DNA of 64,000 nt from Chrysomallon squamiferum (lineage: Eukaryota > Mollusca > Gastropoda > Neomphalida > Peltospiridae), in the NCBI GenBank assembly GCA_012295275.1, contig CM022676.1, positions 15,266,622 to 15,330,621 on the forward strand. The letters run 5' to 3'. The position numbers and the translations under genes are program-made. The notes beneath the pieces are model-generated. The model saw nothing but the letters and a program-made list of their open reading frames with translations, did not search any database and was not told where the DNA came from. This document shows, piece after piece, positions 10,661 to 22,785 of this stretch (within the stretch, counting starts at the first letter, position 1; each line of letters opens with the position of its first letter).

Positions 10661-10875
10661 ATAGAGACCTCACTGGGTACCAGCATAACTCTGAAAGTTT
10701 ACGTAATTGTGAATCCAGCCCCTACATTGACATGGTACAAATTAACATATGTTATTACACACAGACTTGGACACGGTACATCGATTACAAAGGAAATGTA
10801 TGCTTTGGGGTTTTACAGTTTAACAGACATTCAAATCACACACTTTGGGATATATCAAGTTGTAGATTCACATTG
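10661..10875 (+). pseudogene. Damaged Ig-domain exon of the plus-strand receptor
   Basis: In the frame starting at 10661 the translation has clear Ig landmarks: GTSITLKVYVIVNPAPTLTW followed by YK (strands B-C), then YSLTDIQITHFGIYQVVDS (strands E-F). Both canonical cysteines are missing (valine near strand B, Val after YQ in strand F), and the frame ends in TGA at 10874. No clear donor follows. Its position about 200 bases before the FN3 exon equals that of the intact Ig exon in the other arm, so it is the paralogous exon in a decayed state. An alternative is a cysteine-less Ig domain spliced before the stop, but no good donor supports that. Confidence 0.6.
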
Positions 10876-11081
10876 ATCTACTCGGAAAAATCTTGTGAAT
10901 AATTTCATAGTTTTACTTTGCATTTGTCTATTAATTTGACCTTTCAATCACTGTTTGGTTGTTCTTGTTCATTATATTGTTCTTTTTTGCATTCTTGTTT
11001 TCAAATGTACAATTTCGTTATATTTCTGATATCATCATGGTTTTCAACGTCACCTGACCTGACTATCTTTTTGCCTACAAG

Positions 11082-11381
11082 GTCCACCGAGCATTCCTTC
11101 CAATGTGAATGTACAGAAATTCTGCTCTTCCTCCATCTCAGTGTCTTGGACAGAGGAATTTAACGGCGGCTTCATGCAAACATTCATCGTACAGTACAGA
11201 GAAAGCACGTCAACACAGTGGAACAACGTCACAGAGAAATTTCTAGAACGTGGTCTACACACAACCCATACAACAGTGATAGCATCTCTGAAATCAGACA
11301 CGAAGTATTTTGTGAGGATTTTGGCTTATAATAAATACGGAGTTAAATGTTTTACAGAGGAGAGAGATATTGTAACAGCAG
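11082..11381 (+). CDS. Plus-strand paralog: fibronectin type III exon
   Basis: A 300-base, phase 1-1 exon, the same length as its minus-strand counterpart at 7588-7887. It encodes an FN3 domain: PPSIPSNVNVQ at the start, SISVSWTEEFNGG, FIVQYRESTSTQWNNV, LKSDTKYFVRILAYNKYG, ending IVTAG. Differences from the other copy cluster at the start and end (FCSSS for ISSSA, KCFTEERDIVTAG for KGFTVERAILMTG), while the core is nearly unchanged. The acceptor (TTGCCTACAAG) and donor (GTACAT) are usable. The exon is intact although the Ig exon upstream is damaged, so expression is uncertain. Confidence 0.85.
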
Positions 11382-11617
11382 GTACATATATTAATAACAA
11401 GGTAAAAGGTACGTTAGTACAGTTGTGCATCATATCATCTTATTTGCTTTCAGTCTTGTTAAACTTTTTTTTCACCAGAAACGTTTGTGAAATCGCCACT
11501 TCTTTTACGTTATCTTCTACATTTGAAACACATTTAAATATATATATATATGTATATAATGGAGAGACTGCAATATTAACAATACAGCTTTATTCTGTTG
11601 TGTTTTTTTTTTTGTTG

Positions 11618-11698
11618 CCTAAACCGGTATACGATTTGTATTTGTATCTAACTGGAAACACCGTTTTAATTTCTTGGCAGCCGTTTACACACTGTAAA
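11618..11698 (+). pseudogene. Fragment of a second FN3 domain
   Basis: The reading frame gives PKPVYDLYLYLTGNTVLISW then QPF, the A-B strands of an FN3 domain with the strand B tryptophan, and then stops at TGA. There is a pyrimidine tract before it but no AG acceptor at the right place, and nothing downstream encodes the remaining strands. It lies in the intron between FN3 and transmembrane exons, in sequence absent from the other arm, so an ancestral version of the receptor probably had two FN3 domains. Confidence 0.5.
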
Positions 11699-11701
11699 TG
11701 A

Positions 11702-13099
11702 ATTGTTTTTAACAACTTTAAGATTCAGATCATCAAAGTTGGGCTAACCCCCCACAGCAATTCCACTCAGTGATTGATTTATTCATTAGGGGAAAATACG
11801 GGTGTTATTTTCCATTTTTCCTTCTGTTTGGATGTCTTTGCTGTTGTTTTCTGTTTATTTATTTTTTTTTTTCCTTGTTTGCTGTTGTTTTTTTCTGTGT
11901 TTTTATTTTTTTTTTTCTCTGGAAGATTCAAGTATGTTGCATCCATGTCTTCCTCCAGAAGACTCAGTGTTATTTTTCTTGGAAGAATTAAATGTCTGAG
12001 GCTCAGTTGATCCTTTTTCTCAACTTTCCATGAAGCACATTCACGTTATTATATTAACTTTATTGTATTTTCGTATGCTTTGGTGTCATCGTTTAAATGG
12101 CCACAGAGGACAAAAGTCACCTTCCGAATGTAGAGTTGAACAAGTCACTGAGATGCACTGACCTGATATCAGTGTATTCATTGGAAAGAGTTCGTTGATC
12201 TATCGAAGGTTAAATCTCTTCACTGATGTTACATCTTAAGGAATCAAATTATAAAGGGTTTCGTTATTGTCAAGTTCACACAAATCTCGAGATTTTACCA
12301 CTCCCTTTAGTAGAATTAAGGGAAGAATTCTCTTTGAATGTGATGTTCACGTTACACAGAACATTTGCTTTTAGAAAACATTTGACATGTTTTTAAATCA
12401 AGCATTCGACTCACAAAATACGTTCCTCATTTTTTTTTTTTACCGTCTTCGGACATCCTGCCTGTCCAACAATTCACTTCTGAATTGTAAAACTGATAAG
12501 GAAGAATAGTGGAAGGTGCAGTCATGTAGCTTAGTTTTAATTATTATTAAATTTTGTTCACGGAATCTTACTGTTAGACGATAGTGAATCAGAAGGTTCG
12601 ATGTCGACTTTTTAAGGGTCCAATCAAAAACTGTTTTTTGGTTTCTTTTGGACCGCTATTTGGTTCTATATAATTCACCAGCCACCAACTCGAACAAGGA
12701 ACTGTTGCGCGTAACCTCCATTGAGACATAACAAGGAAACACGTTTGATATACTTGTACAAAATACATTGAATCAACCTTTTATCCCTAGCCACCGCACC
12801 GAGAACAGCATACATAGGAACTCTGTACAAAAGTGATGTATTGTTAATTACTTGGTTGCAGACATTAACCATGAAGAAATAAGACGACTCATACAAATGT
12901 TCACCCTTGCACCACTTTTCTGGTTCCTTTATTTTTGTTCCTTCCTTTTTTCTGTCATATTTTGTAAGCTGTATTTCTGCGTATTTACTGTGGCATAATG
13001 TGTACCCATTTAGTCTGTATTTTCTTTCAGTGTACACGTCTCAAATTCTAATACTTTTTTGTAGTATATCTGTATTCAGTTTAACAAGTGTGTTTTCAG
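11702..13099. other. Intron; no supported exon
   Basis: Intron of the plus-strand paralog, about 0.9 kb longer than in the other arm. It has T-rich tracts near 11860-11925. A 120-codon minus-strand open frame (12675-13037) shows no recognisable motif, has no paralogous copy and overlaps the sequence leading into the transmembrane exon. Confidence 0.5.
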
Positions 13100-13213
13100 A
13101 TGACGACTCTAATGAAAACGTGATAGCAACGGCTGTTGGATCTGGATCAGGGATTCTCGTCTTAACTCTTCTTGTTATTGGAATTATTTTCATATCTCGT
13201 AGACTGAAAAAAG
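13100..13213 (+). CDS. Plus-strand paralog: transmembrane exon
   Basis: A 114-base, phase 1-1 exon with acceptor TGTTTTCAG and donor GTTCAT. It encodes DDDSNENVIATAV, the glycine/serine-rich GSGSG, a helix ILVLTLLVIGIIFIS and stop-transfer RRLKK. Length, phase and sequence match the minus-strand exon at 6671-6784; the helix core GSGSGILVLTLLV is identical and the cytoplasmic half has drifted conservatively. Reading through the donor gives a meaningless extension into the GA repeat. Confidence 0.85.
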
Positions 13214-13337
13214 GTTCATCATTTTGTTTCTTTGCTGTGTTATTTGTAATCTGCGAACGTGCATTTGAGTGCATCTTCCTCTGTGTGTATATGTGGCTGT
13301 GTTCATGTACATGTATGTGTGTGTATGTGTGTGCGTA

Positions 13338-13519
<182 letters not shown>

Positions 13520-13862
13520 GTATCAATAATTCAATTTGAAAGAAAAAATAAATATTTTTTGTAAGAACAGAAATTATAATATTTATATGTAATTTCATCA
13601 TTATGATTTTCATTATTATTATTAATTTTAATATTATAAAATAACAGATATTTGTATCAATTATTTTATTTAATATGACAAATATTGTGATATTTTTTAC
13701 CAGATGACTTCATCTGTATTATGCTTTTGTGGAAACCATTTTTACTTTTAGGAACTTTACTACCAATAAATTAGAATTCTAATTTTTTGTTTTATTATTA
13801 TTATTTTTTTATTATTTGTTTTAGTTTACACCTGCCATTTTTACTGAAATCTTGTTTTTCAG

Positions 13863-13896
13863 GAAATGGAAAAGACAAACATGATTATGAAAAAAG
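13863..13896 (+). CDS. Plus-strand paralog: 34-base juxtamembrane exon
   Basis: Acceptor TGTTTTTCAG, donor GTAATG, incoming phase 1 and outgoing phase 2, exactly as in the minus-strand micro-exon at 6343-6376. It encodes GNGKDKHDYEKR. Here the fourth-from-last residues include a tyrosine (DYE) where the other copy has histidine, giving this paralog an extra candidate phosphorylation site. Confidence 0.8.
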
Positions 13897-14224
13897 GTAA
13901 TGCTAACTGACAGTACAGGTGAATACAGTTTAAATTGTTTGGTAGCTGTGTTGATGCATATATGTCCTCCTTCACAGCAGTGATTACACATTTCAGTCCT
14001 TACACGAGAATATTTATTATGCAAATGAAAGGTTAAGAGTCTCCTGATAAAACATCCTATCCCGTATCAATGTAGATGACATTCTAACGTCCACAATTCA
14101 GAGGTTCAATGATCGGTGAATCTCTAAATGTAAGCAGTTCTCGATTGATGTCTGAAATATTTATGTGTGTTAACCTCTGGTTTGTTGACTATCACGTAGA
14201 CATTTTGTCTGTTTCAAATCACAG

Positions 14225-14274
14225 AAATGACCCAGAACCGCAGTCTCCAACATACGAAAATCTTCCGTCTGAAC
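14225..14274 (+). CDS. Plus-strand paralog: tail exon with TYENL
   Basis: Acceptor AATCACAG and donor GTAGGT bound 50 bases, incoming phase 2 and outgoing phase 1, matching 5049-5101 less one codon. Residues are RNDPEPQSPTYENLPSE. YENL fits both YxxL and the Grb2-type YxN motif. If the donor is skipped, the frame adds RRWSVLLIAINSVFN and stops at TGA (14321). A homologue of the final VYEVL exon was not found in the following 1.5 kb, so this copy may end here or be incomplete. Confidence 0.75.
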
Positions 14275-14929
14275 GTAGGTGGTCAGTTTTGTTAATAGCT
14301 ATTAATTCAGTTTTCAACTGAAGGTTTTATAATGAATCTTAAATGAAAAAATGATGAATTCATTAATAAAAAATGTCTAAAGAAGGGGCCTGAAAAAGAA
14401 GACTTAAAAAAAGATTCCAAAATGCAATGACATAAAATATTTCATTTATATATTTATATATAAAAACGTCATTATTTTGATTACATGATTAATTAGAAAA
14501 TAATTTTTTATGATATGATGTTTAGCATCTTTCTATGAAACTACGAAGTTTGAGCAGTGTGAGTTTTTCCATAGATTAGTATTTATCTTTCTAGTTGTAA
14601 ATAAATTTGCACTCTGGAAATGAAATTATATAACAATTATTCACTATTATTGAATTTTTTTAATCAAAACAGCTAATTAAACACACGTTTTGCTTTTCAT
14701 ACGAAAACGTTGGACAAATCCGTTTTAAATGAGGTTTACTTCAAGACAATGTAATATACAGTGCATGTTTGTATAGTATTTTATATTCTAAAATTAGTGT
14801 TTTTCTTTCAATTAACTGATACTGTACAGCATATAATTGGATAAATCTGTAAAAAAGTGATTAAACTATGTTTTTTTTCATATTCTAATTAATCTATATA
14901 TATTAAATTTGTGGTTAACCTCTGTCTAC

Positions 14930-15235
14930 AAAACTTCTACTTACTCTATGTCTTGTGGAATTGTGACTTAACTGTGTTTAGTAAAATTCTAGTTAATCTA
15001 TGTCCATTAAAACTGAGAATGAACTACATCTAGTGAAATTGTTATTAATCTGTCTAGTAAATTGCAAAGAGCTGCGGCTATTTAATTGTGATTAAATTTT
15101 GTCCAGTAAAATTCTAATTAGTGTTTCCTTAGTAAAATTGTGAATAATACATGTCTAGTAAAACTGTTATTAAACTATGCCTAGTAAGATTCTAATTAAA
15201 CTATATCTAGTAAAATTCTGATTAATTTGTTTCTG
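14930..15235. repeat. Degenerate minisatellite built on TCTAGTAAAATTCTAATTAA
   Basis: Seven or so imperfect copies of a roughly 35-45 bp unit. A shorter inverted version lies at 3900-4045 in the other arm, so the array predates the inverted duplication and has since expanded here or shrunk there. Confidence 0.7.
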
Positions 15236-16119
15236 GTAGAAACAGTGTATGACATTTATGTTTTGTACAAACAAATAAGTTAGATTTTTGACATGTTATC
15301 TAACTGATGACAATAATTTGTAATATCCATGTGATACTAGAGCCCAGAGGAAGAATATTTAAAATGTCACTTAATTATTATCCACATAACACAAAACAGA
15401 CGAAAATACGTTTAGAGTATTATTATTTGTTGTCATAACAAAATACAATGAAACTAATACTCAGTCATGAACAGTATAACATATTTATTTTCGTTACTTA
15501 TAACAACAGTTGTGTAATCTCATTTGTCACATTAACTTGCCTTTAGCAGCAATATGTCCTAAGCATTTCCACAGCAGTCAAATTCACAAGGTTTAGTCCA
15601 CTATTTATATCTATCGCAAGGCTATCGTATTCAAGTCGGTGTTATTTAAATATTACGTTACTTAGCGGACGCCAAAGAAATCAACTAAACACTGACTTAC
15701 ATCTGAACTAGTACGTCAATTAAATTACTGGTCAAAACCAGTCTATATAATGGTATTCCATTAATTTAGTATAATCAGTTATGCATTACACAGACACCTG
15801 TATGCCATATTTGTCTACATAATAATGTATGACATCATTTAGAAAAAAGCATAAATTAAGGGTGTTTTATATATAATAATTTATAGATTTTAAGGTAGCA
15901 AAGAGTGAAATTAGGAAGAAATAACCTCACTTTATTAGTAAGAATCAGAAAATAAAATAAATAAACAAGACACGAACCATAAGCAACTATTACAATGAGT
16001 AATGACATAGAATTCTGTACATTTTCTTCACTGTACGCTGAAGTATGTTTGGGAGTACAACACTTTCAATGAAGATATAACCATAACATGTAACTAGATA
16101 AATATCTTTAACACATAGA

Positions 16120-19015
16120 CACATAAAATATAACTATAGAACCAGAACGAGAAAAAAAAATGAAGTTGTAGCAGTAAAATATATAATGATTTGCAATGTT
16201 ATATATTTAAAATGTATTTATTTCTTTAATTATTTATTTTTATTTTTTATTTAAATAGTTCTCTCCCTTTCATGTGAAAATATGTTGTAGTCTCATCCAA
16301 TAAGTTACATAAACGGTATTTCGACATAAACGTTTAAACATATTTTTGATATTAAACAAATTATTGTTTGATAATATAGCTGGATTTATCTGGTACACCG
16401 TTTCTCGCATCATCGCTTTTAAATACATAATGACATTTATCTACACATTTGTCAAGATTACAAATATCTTACAATACTAAACCAGCTTTAACAGCAAGTT
16501 TAACATCAGAGTTCTAATTTTACATAAGACATGAACATTCGCTTGAACACTGCTCGTCTCTAGAGCGATTGTTTTTCAGCAACTTCCCTTTTTAGCGACG
16601 TGTGTTAAAGCGTTTTACTGACAAGAGTTATATCGTACAGAAACCGTAAAGTAACGAATAATTACAAAAGACTTGATAATGAAGAGTGCTGTTCCAGAAA
16701 ATTCCAGATTTCTTTACACTTTTGTCTTGTGCTTAGTGCTCCAAAGTAAGCGCTTAAAAACTCATCGGTATAGCAATGATCGCTAAAGAACATGAGAACC
16801 CGTTTGACAAAGCTCTATAAGAATTTCCTAATTTCGATACATTCTTAATTAATACAATTTATAATGAATACACTTTGACAAGGTTTCAGGTTTTCCATAT
16901 TTGCAGTTATCGATAATGTAATGTTTTGGATACCGTTTGAAGTATCCATTTAATATTACGAAAATTGTGTTATGTCCACATGTACTTTTAACCAAATCGT
17001 CTAAAATATTTTTCACAAATCTGACAACATTCATTAAATAAAATAGTTATGAGGAAATCTTGTTTTGACTTTCAAATTAGGTTCCCCAAAATGTTATTAT
17101 TCCTAATTTTATAGAAATATAAAGGGGATATCGTCCCAGTTCTCCATAGATTATAGAACCAGGGGTACATTTATTAACACTTAATAACTACTTTTCTATT
17201 AAACGTATACTTATAAAACCCTGCAATTCCACAACAAAATTGGTTGCATTAGTTTATCAAATAAATCAAGTACACAGTCGATGGAGAAACTGTTCTGATG
17301 GTTTTAAGCTTTCATTGGTTTGTTATTTACCTTTGTTATGTACGTTGTAAGTGAATAGACTTTGTGTTCTTTATGTCTATGTCCATCTATAGTTATTAGT
17401 CATATCAGTATTTTATTCATAGCACTAGCACATATAAACACAAAGTTTTCTCCGTTTAAAGATAATCATTATCTTAGTTTTGTGATTAATATTAAGAGTA
17501 TGCTGTAAAGGATCAGAACATTTTGCTAACAGTACTGTAATGTCAGCACATAGTAGAATAAAAGTTTTAAATAAACATTACATTTTTTATTGTTGCAATT
17601 TATTCTGTTACATTTGCCTTACTGTCTATGAGAAACTCCTCTAAATCATGTAGAAAACTAAAATACCTACAGATTTTCTCCTTGGGTGACACCGATTTCA
17701 GAATCAGATAAGAAACTATTTATTGATTTAGTAATTATTATTTTTAACTTATTTACATTTCTTTATTAAAATAATTAGAGACTATAAAGACAATAAGTGG
17801 TGCGTTATGGAATAACGTTTACGTAATACAGCTTGACTTTGAAAAAGCAGGTTTGTTGTATCTGCACACTTATTTAATTCAGAATTCAGTACAGATTCAA
17901 ATAATTTACCGAAAGAGATTGATAATGTAGCTGGTGTACAGATTTTTAGGTAACATTTGGCACTTTTATTCTTATATTCTGGTTTAACGAGTCCCATTAA
18001 ATGTTTGTTATGGAATAAAGCTTGATTTTGTAAAAGCAGGTTTGTTTTATCTGTGTACTTATTTAATTCAGAATTCAGTACAGATTCAAATAATTTACCC
18101 TTAACCAACTAGATGGTACAGTTGATGTTTCAAGTATAACGTTAAACAATAGAACATATAAATGTAACATAATATTAACAGTATATATTAATATATTCAT
18201 CAGTAATAAAGTCTTCTCCGCCTGGTTGATCACTGTTCTAGATATTTCGTCGGCTGAAAAAGGATTGTTCAAAATATCATTAGTGGCTTCTTGGCTTTCA
18301 GTGTGCAATTTTCATCAACGTTACAATTAAAGGATGTGAAAAAATATCAATTCACACATCTACTTCAGTTTGTATTGCTATTAAGAACTGACCAGTACTC
18401 TATTGTATTTGACGTGTTTTATCCTTTTCATTTTACGTTTAATAGATATTTTACGTTCCCTAATTGATCTATTTAGTGTTTGTTTGAATTGATTATGTTT
18501 GTAGTTAAAGTTAGCTTTCAGTATACCTCCACCATATTGTTTATATCTTTGTCTCTCTTCCCTGACATCTTTTTAGCAGTTTTGCAAACTCTGTTAAACC
18601 AGACCTGATTATAGCGAAGCTAATTGTAATATAGGTTGGTTTGTTTCAAAACCTATCTTTAGCTGCAGTTATAAATATTACATTTATATCTGAGAAACTA
18701 TTATTAAAAAATTCAGAATTAACGTGGGCAGACATGCAATTTTGTAAGTTTTGTGATATTTCATTTAATAAACGCTCCTGCTTTTTAAAGTTATCATCAA
18801 ATTATTGCTTTTATTCATTACCCCATTTCACTGGGACTTCCTTACAGCTTAGTGTTTTCTGGAGATACGTGTGTATGTAGTTTGGCCTATTGACATTTCA
18901 TAACTCATATATCTTTATCTACTCTTCTAGTCACTATAAGCATGTTATTGTATGTATAGAAATCAAGGAGAATATGACCACAGTTATTTTTATGTTTATA
19001 CTCGTTGTTTTAATA
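16120..19015. repeat. Duplicated block, second copy at about 42575-44060
   Basis: Both copies share 'cacataaaatataactatagaaccag', the 'tttctcgcatcatcgctttt' landmark, the LINE relic and the following 'catgttattgtatgtatagaaatcaagga' type segment. The second copy is shorter through internal deletions (about 16680-17800 and 18320-18640 are missing). Sub-block 17200-17740 is also found at 28770-29310. Confidence 0.8.
17782..18880 (-). mobile_element. LINE (non-LTR retrotransposon) relic, linker and RT start
   Basis: Reading the minus strand from 18880, the frames give RLLNEISQNLQN, then WFNRVCKTAKKMSG (the linker after the endonuclease), then NPFSADEISRTV, VILETSTVPSSWLR, GLVKPEYKNKSAK, ISFGKLFESVLNSELNK and FQSQAVLRKRYSITHHL. 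These are the ordered landmarks of jockey/CR1/RTE-type elements just before the catalytic reverse transcriptase core. Frameshifts and stops break it, and the catalytic box is absent. The KLFESVLNSELNK segment occurs twice (around 17870 and 18060), an internal duplication. Confidence 0.85.
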
Positions 19016-19017
19016 TA

Positions 19018-19130
<113 letters not shown>

Positions 19131-19805
19131 CTGGCAATTTTTTTCTCACCCTTACTAATTGGTGTTCTGTCACCATAATTAATGGCCCATCAACTGACTT
19201 GATGTACTTTTGTTAAACAGTATTTTGTCCGCAATTTGAAAGCATTTCAGTCGCACTTTACACACGAAATGTCGCAGAAAGCATTTCACCTCAAGCTGAC
19301 AAGTAGGAAGCCGTGTCCCGAGTACACGTGACGTACTCCAATCCCAGCTGGAAGAGCTATGCTTGTCTTCTGGTAGTATTTCCTCACGCCAGTTTTCCCA
19401 ATTCTGGAAGCGGATTATAACACCTCACCGCTTTCCTAATGTGGAGCCTGCCAGTGTTGGGAACATACCACATACAACACGCAAACAAACTTTAAAATAG
19501 TGTGAATTTTATATAAAATGAAAATTAAAAAACAACCCCCTCAAAAACAAAACAACAACAAGCAGTTGATATAAATAAGTAATATTAAATGTTATATATT
19601 ATTATAGATTAATTTAATTTATTTACAAATTTGTCTTCCTGTTATGCAAGATCACGCGCGTAACAAATTACAATTGATTTTAAAACAATTTTAAAAAGCT
19701 GTTTTGCCCCATCCCCGAATATTTCAGTATACTCGTCACAGCTTTTTTGACGAATCTCGCCCAGCATATCAAATTAAATCTGTAACGTGTATGTTTTTTA
19801 TGTAG

Positions 19806-19890
19806 GTGAGATAAAAATAGCGTGTCACTGATACACGAGATACACTAAAGTACACCCAGTGTTATTATTACATCTTACACAGCGCCTACT
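19806..19890 (+). pseudogene. Second-exon cassette copy, dead (in-frame TGA)
   Basis: Acceptor TTTTTATGTAG is intact and the frame begins EIKIACH, then TGA, then YTRYTKVHPVLLL. Related to the intact copies at 26130 and 33564. It pairs with the dead terminal exon at 20072 and the dead signal exon at 21111. Confidence 0.6.
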
Positions 19891-20071
19891 GTTTTACTAG
19901 GTTAGAGCAAGACAGACTATTCTAAGTGACTGTCATACGTGTAAACTGTTTTGTGTGTATATGTATGTTTGTCTTCATCTTTTCAGACGTGTGTCTGTAT
20001 ATATATGTCTATGTGTCTATGTATGTTATGTGTGTATGTCTGTACGTGTAGACATATTTCTTTACTTACAG

Positions 20072-20155
20072 ATTGTTACAACAAGGATGTAGAAACACGA
20101 ATCCCGTAGTAACATAAATCCTCCATTATTTCTATTAGTAGCTATTAAAGTGTAA
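20072..20155 (+). pseudogene. Terminal-exon cassette copy, frameshifted
   Basis: Acceptor TTTACTTACAG. A one-base shift after GATGTAGAAAC brings in TAG, whereas the shifted frame recovers FLLVAIKV-like hydrophobic codons to a TAA. The same lesion is in 30596-30679. Confidence 0.6.
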
Positions 20156-21110
20156 CGAGCGCTTTACCACTGATAGGACAACACAGACCACTGCACACGA
20201 AAAGCATCAACTTGACATAAAACAGATGACACTCTTTTCAAAAAAAATATAAGAATTTCTAGATACCTTTCTCATCCAAAACACTCATGATTATATTAAT
20301 CATTTAGTAAGAGCTCAAAGTACTTTCATTATATCTTTCACGCAAGAAACGATATGATTATATAAAAGTAAAATTCATTGAGTATTTACTAATTTACATG
20401 TTGATAACGCATTCACACATCGCCGTTGTATTATGAATGGTTGCGTACTGTAGTCACACGTAATGCTATTTTAAGTAATACTACTAATGATATGATTATT
20501 TTTAAGAATCAATTATTTTCATGTGTTTTGTTTTAGAGAAAGTAAAGATATTTATTTCCCAAATTCTGAATTTGCTGAAAAATGTATCCAAACTGACTGA
20601 ATCCGTATAGATGTTCATAGGAGAATATCCTGTAATTGAACATTCAAATATAAGAATTGTTCACTGAATCGCACACACTCACACAAACACACATACACAC
20701 ATACACACACTCAGACACACACACACACACGCACACACATACGCACTCCCAATCACATTTAGAAACTCTCACGCAAGTATCTACGGATATCTCAGATTTG
20801 TGCAGTATATATAATGGCAAACTATTTTGAATAAATAATCAGAGACAGACAGGTAGATAAAGATAAACGGACAGACAGGTAGACAGACTGCCACAAAGAA
20901 AGGTTTTCTTCACTGTTCTTGATAACAATACTTTTTTATTTCATCCGTGTGATACGTTCCACTTCAGCTACTAGTAACAAACAAGTGTGTGATTATCAGT
21001 TAAACTGCGTCAGTCAGCGTGTTATGTACATTATGAAAGGAATCAGGATTTGAATTAATTTAACTGTGTTTGATGGAGACAGACTGATGTAGTCAGTTTT
21101 TAATTAAGTC

Positions 21111-21168
21111 ATGTCTTTCTTTACGTGTATCTGGATTTATTTATTTGTAATACCTACAGACGTCATAT
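21111..21168 (+). pseudogene. Signal-peptide exon copy with deleted donor
   Basis: ATG then SFFTCIWIYLFVIPT, clearly a copy of the intact signal exons at 28319 and 40000. The bases that should form CAG|GTATGT are deleted (CCTACAGACGTCATAT), so there is no splice donor. The upstream TATATAAG seen in intact copies is TACATTATG here. 31761 shares both lesions. Confidence 0.7.
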
Positions 21169-21225
21169 TTATATATGTAGTTATTAAGAGTGAAATACGA
21201 ATGACGATTATAATGATGATGAAGA

Positions 21226-21238
21226 TAATAATAATAAT

Positions 21239-21297
<59 letters not shown>
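21226..21297. repeat. (AAT)n microsatellite
   Basis: About 70 bases of AAT repeat in the segment after the signal exon. Equivalent shorter runs lie at about 31885-31940 and 40105-40141 in the other units, so the repeat is ancestral to the array. Confidence 0.95.
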
Positions 21298-21301
<4 letters not shown>

Positions 21302-22194
21302 AATAACTCAAACAGAGTAAGTTCTAGATTAAATCTAATGGTATTCCGACTCTTATATTTGTTTCAAAATAACGAATATTTGCTTCTTTGAATTTGTTAA
21401 TCAAAGATTTTCAGTGTATTATTGTTTATTTTTATTTAAATTTGGAAATCAGCGATCGATACCTCGGTAATGAGTAGGCCAATTTTGATGAAAGTGTTTC
21501 ATTGCTAAGGATTCCAAATTTGCCACTAGCAGGTACAACTACATTTTTGAAAAGTATCACTTTTTGTTTGACCTTGAAATTGCCTCAAGTGAAAATTAAC
21601 GTGCAATGTTTTACCTACATAAAAAAGTTCCATGAGATGTAATATTTGGATTTTAGTAATAAAATGCACTTAAAATGAAAATGCTGACAATATTTACAGA
21701 TTAAATAAAACAGAAATGCACGAGACTGTAATATGGCTAAAAACTAAGATTGTGAAATTAAAATTTTTTATTTGTTTTTCTTCCGGGGTTGGGGGTTGGG
21801 TGGGGGCTGAGTTTCTCATGGAATGGACTTCAGCCATATTTTATTACACGTTGAAATCTTCTTTGTTCTTTATTCTTGAAATTATAATCATCTGGTCCTG
21901 TAGTTGTATCTTTATTACTGATTTATAATTGAACATATTAAATTACTCTCCCACATAATAAAATAAAATTTACACAGTTACAAAATACAACATAGCTCAT
22001 AGAAATAAGCAGTATCAGTGTGTTTATTTACCCGTAACAAGTAGCACGGCTTCTTTATACTTTTTATCTGACTTTGACCTCTGTAAAGTGTCGCTTGTGA
22101 ACCGGAGAACTGTAACTTGTAAGATATCTGACTTCAGTCTCGTTTTCACGAGCTGACGATGGTTTTGTTAATGCGATTTTTTACACTGAAAAAA

Positions 22195-22290
22195 GAAAAT
22201 GATGAAAATAGTGTGTCACTCATACACGATACTCACAAAAACATACTCGGACTTGTTACTGTATGTTAGAGTAAGACAGGCTGTTCTGTG
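22195..22290 (+). pseudogene. Second-exon cassette copy without acceptor
   Basis: Contains AAAATAGTGTGTCACTCATA and TACACGATACTCACAAAAAC from the exon, but the acceptor and first bases are lost through a deletion joining it to unrelated repeat sequence. The equivalent place in unit B (33564) is intact. Confidence 0.5.
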
Positions 22291-22342
22291 TTATTGTGTG
22301 TGTATGTATGTGTGTATGTGTATGTGTGTATATATATATATA

Positions 22343-22374
<32 letters not shown>

Positions 22375-22785
22375 GTGACTTTCACGGTGGAGAAAGCGAA
22401 ACCTGATGGCAATGATTAGAAATATAATTTTCTGAAATGTATTACCTCTGTCTCTGTTCACGGTTTCAATTTGCTGTGAATATGCTTGACAAAATTTTAA
22501 TGCCGAATGCATTTCACCGTTGTGTCGATAAATGGTTTTCAGTACTGCATATTAATAAGTGAAGAAGAAAATTAATATAACGTTCAAATAATCATATTTA
22601 TCTGATTATCTTTATTATTGTTTCTTCTTCATTTTTATAGTATGTTATTATTATTATTATTATTATTATTATAATTATTATTGTCCGTGTCGTTGTTGTT
22701 GTTATAAAACAGTTGCTATTGATGTTCTCATGAATGTTGATAAATGTAAATTATTTCTTATTTTCCTATTTATTTCTGCACTTAC

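Noticed and set aside
10648-10902. 84-codon open frame with cysteines
   Set aside because: A different frame over the damaged Ig exon; the Ig landmarks are in the neighbouring frame.
12675-13037. 120-codon minus-strand open frame
   Set aside because: No recognisable domain, not present in the other arm, and overlaps sequence leading to the transmembrane exon on the opposite strand.
22032-22185. Minus-strand block reading ...KYKEAVLLVTG with a donor-like GTAAATA, which looked like an FN3 C-terminus; copies at 32743, 42355, 48955, 51425 and 58690
   Set aside because: Every frame entering from the putative acceptor meets a stop (TAA or TGA) before the FN3-like part, and copies favour different frames. 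It is a conserved repeat block without consistent coding.
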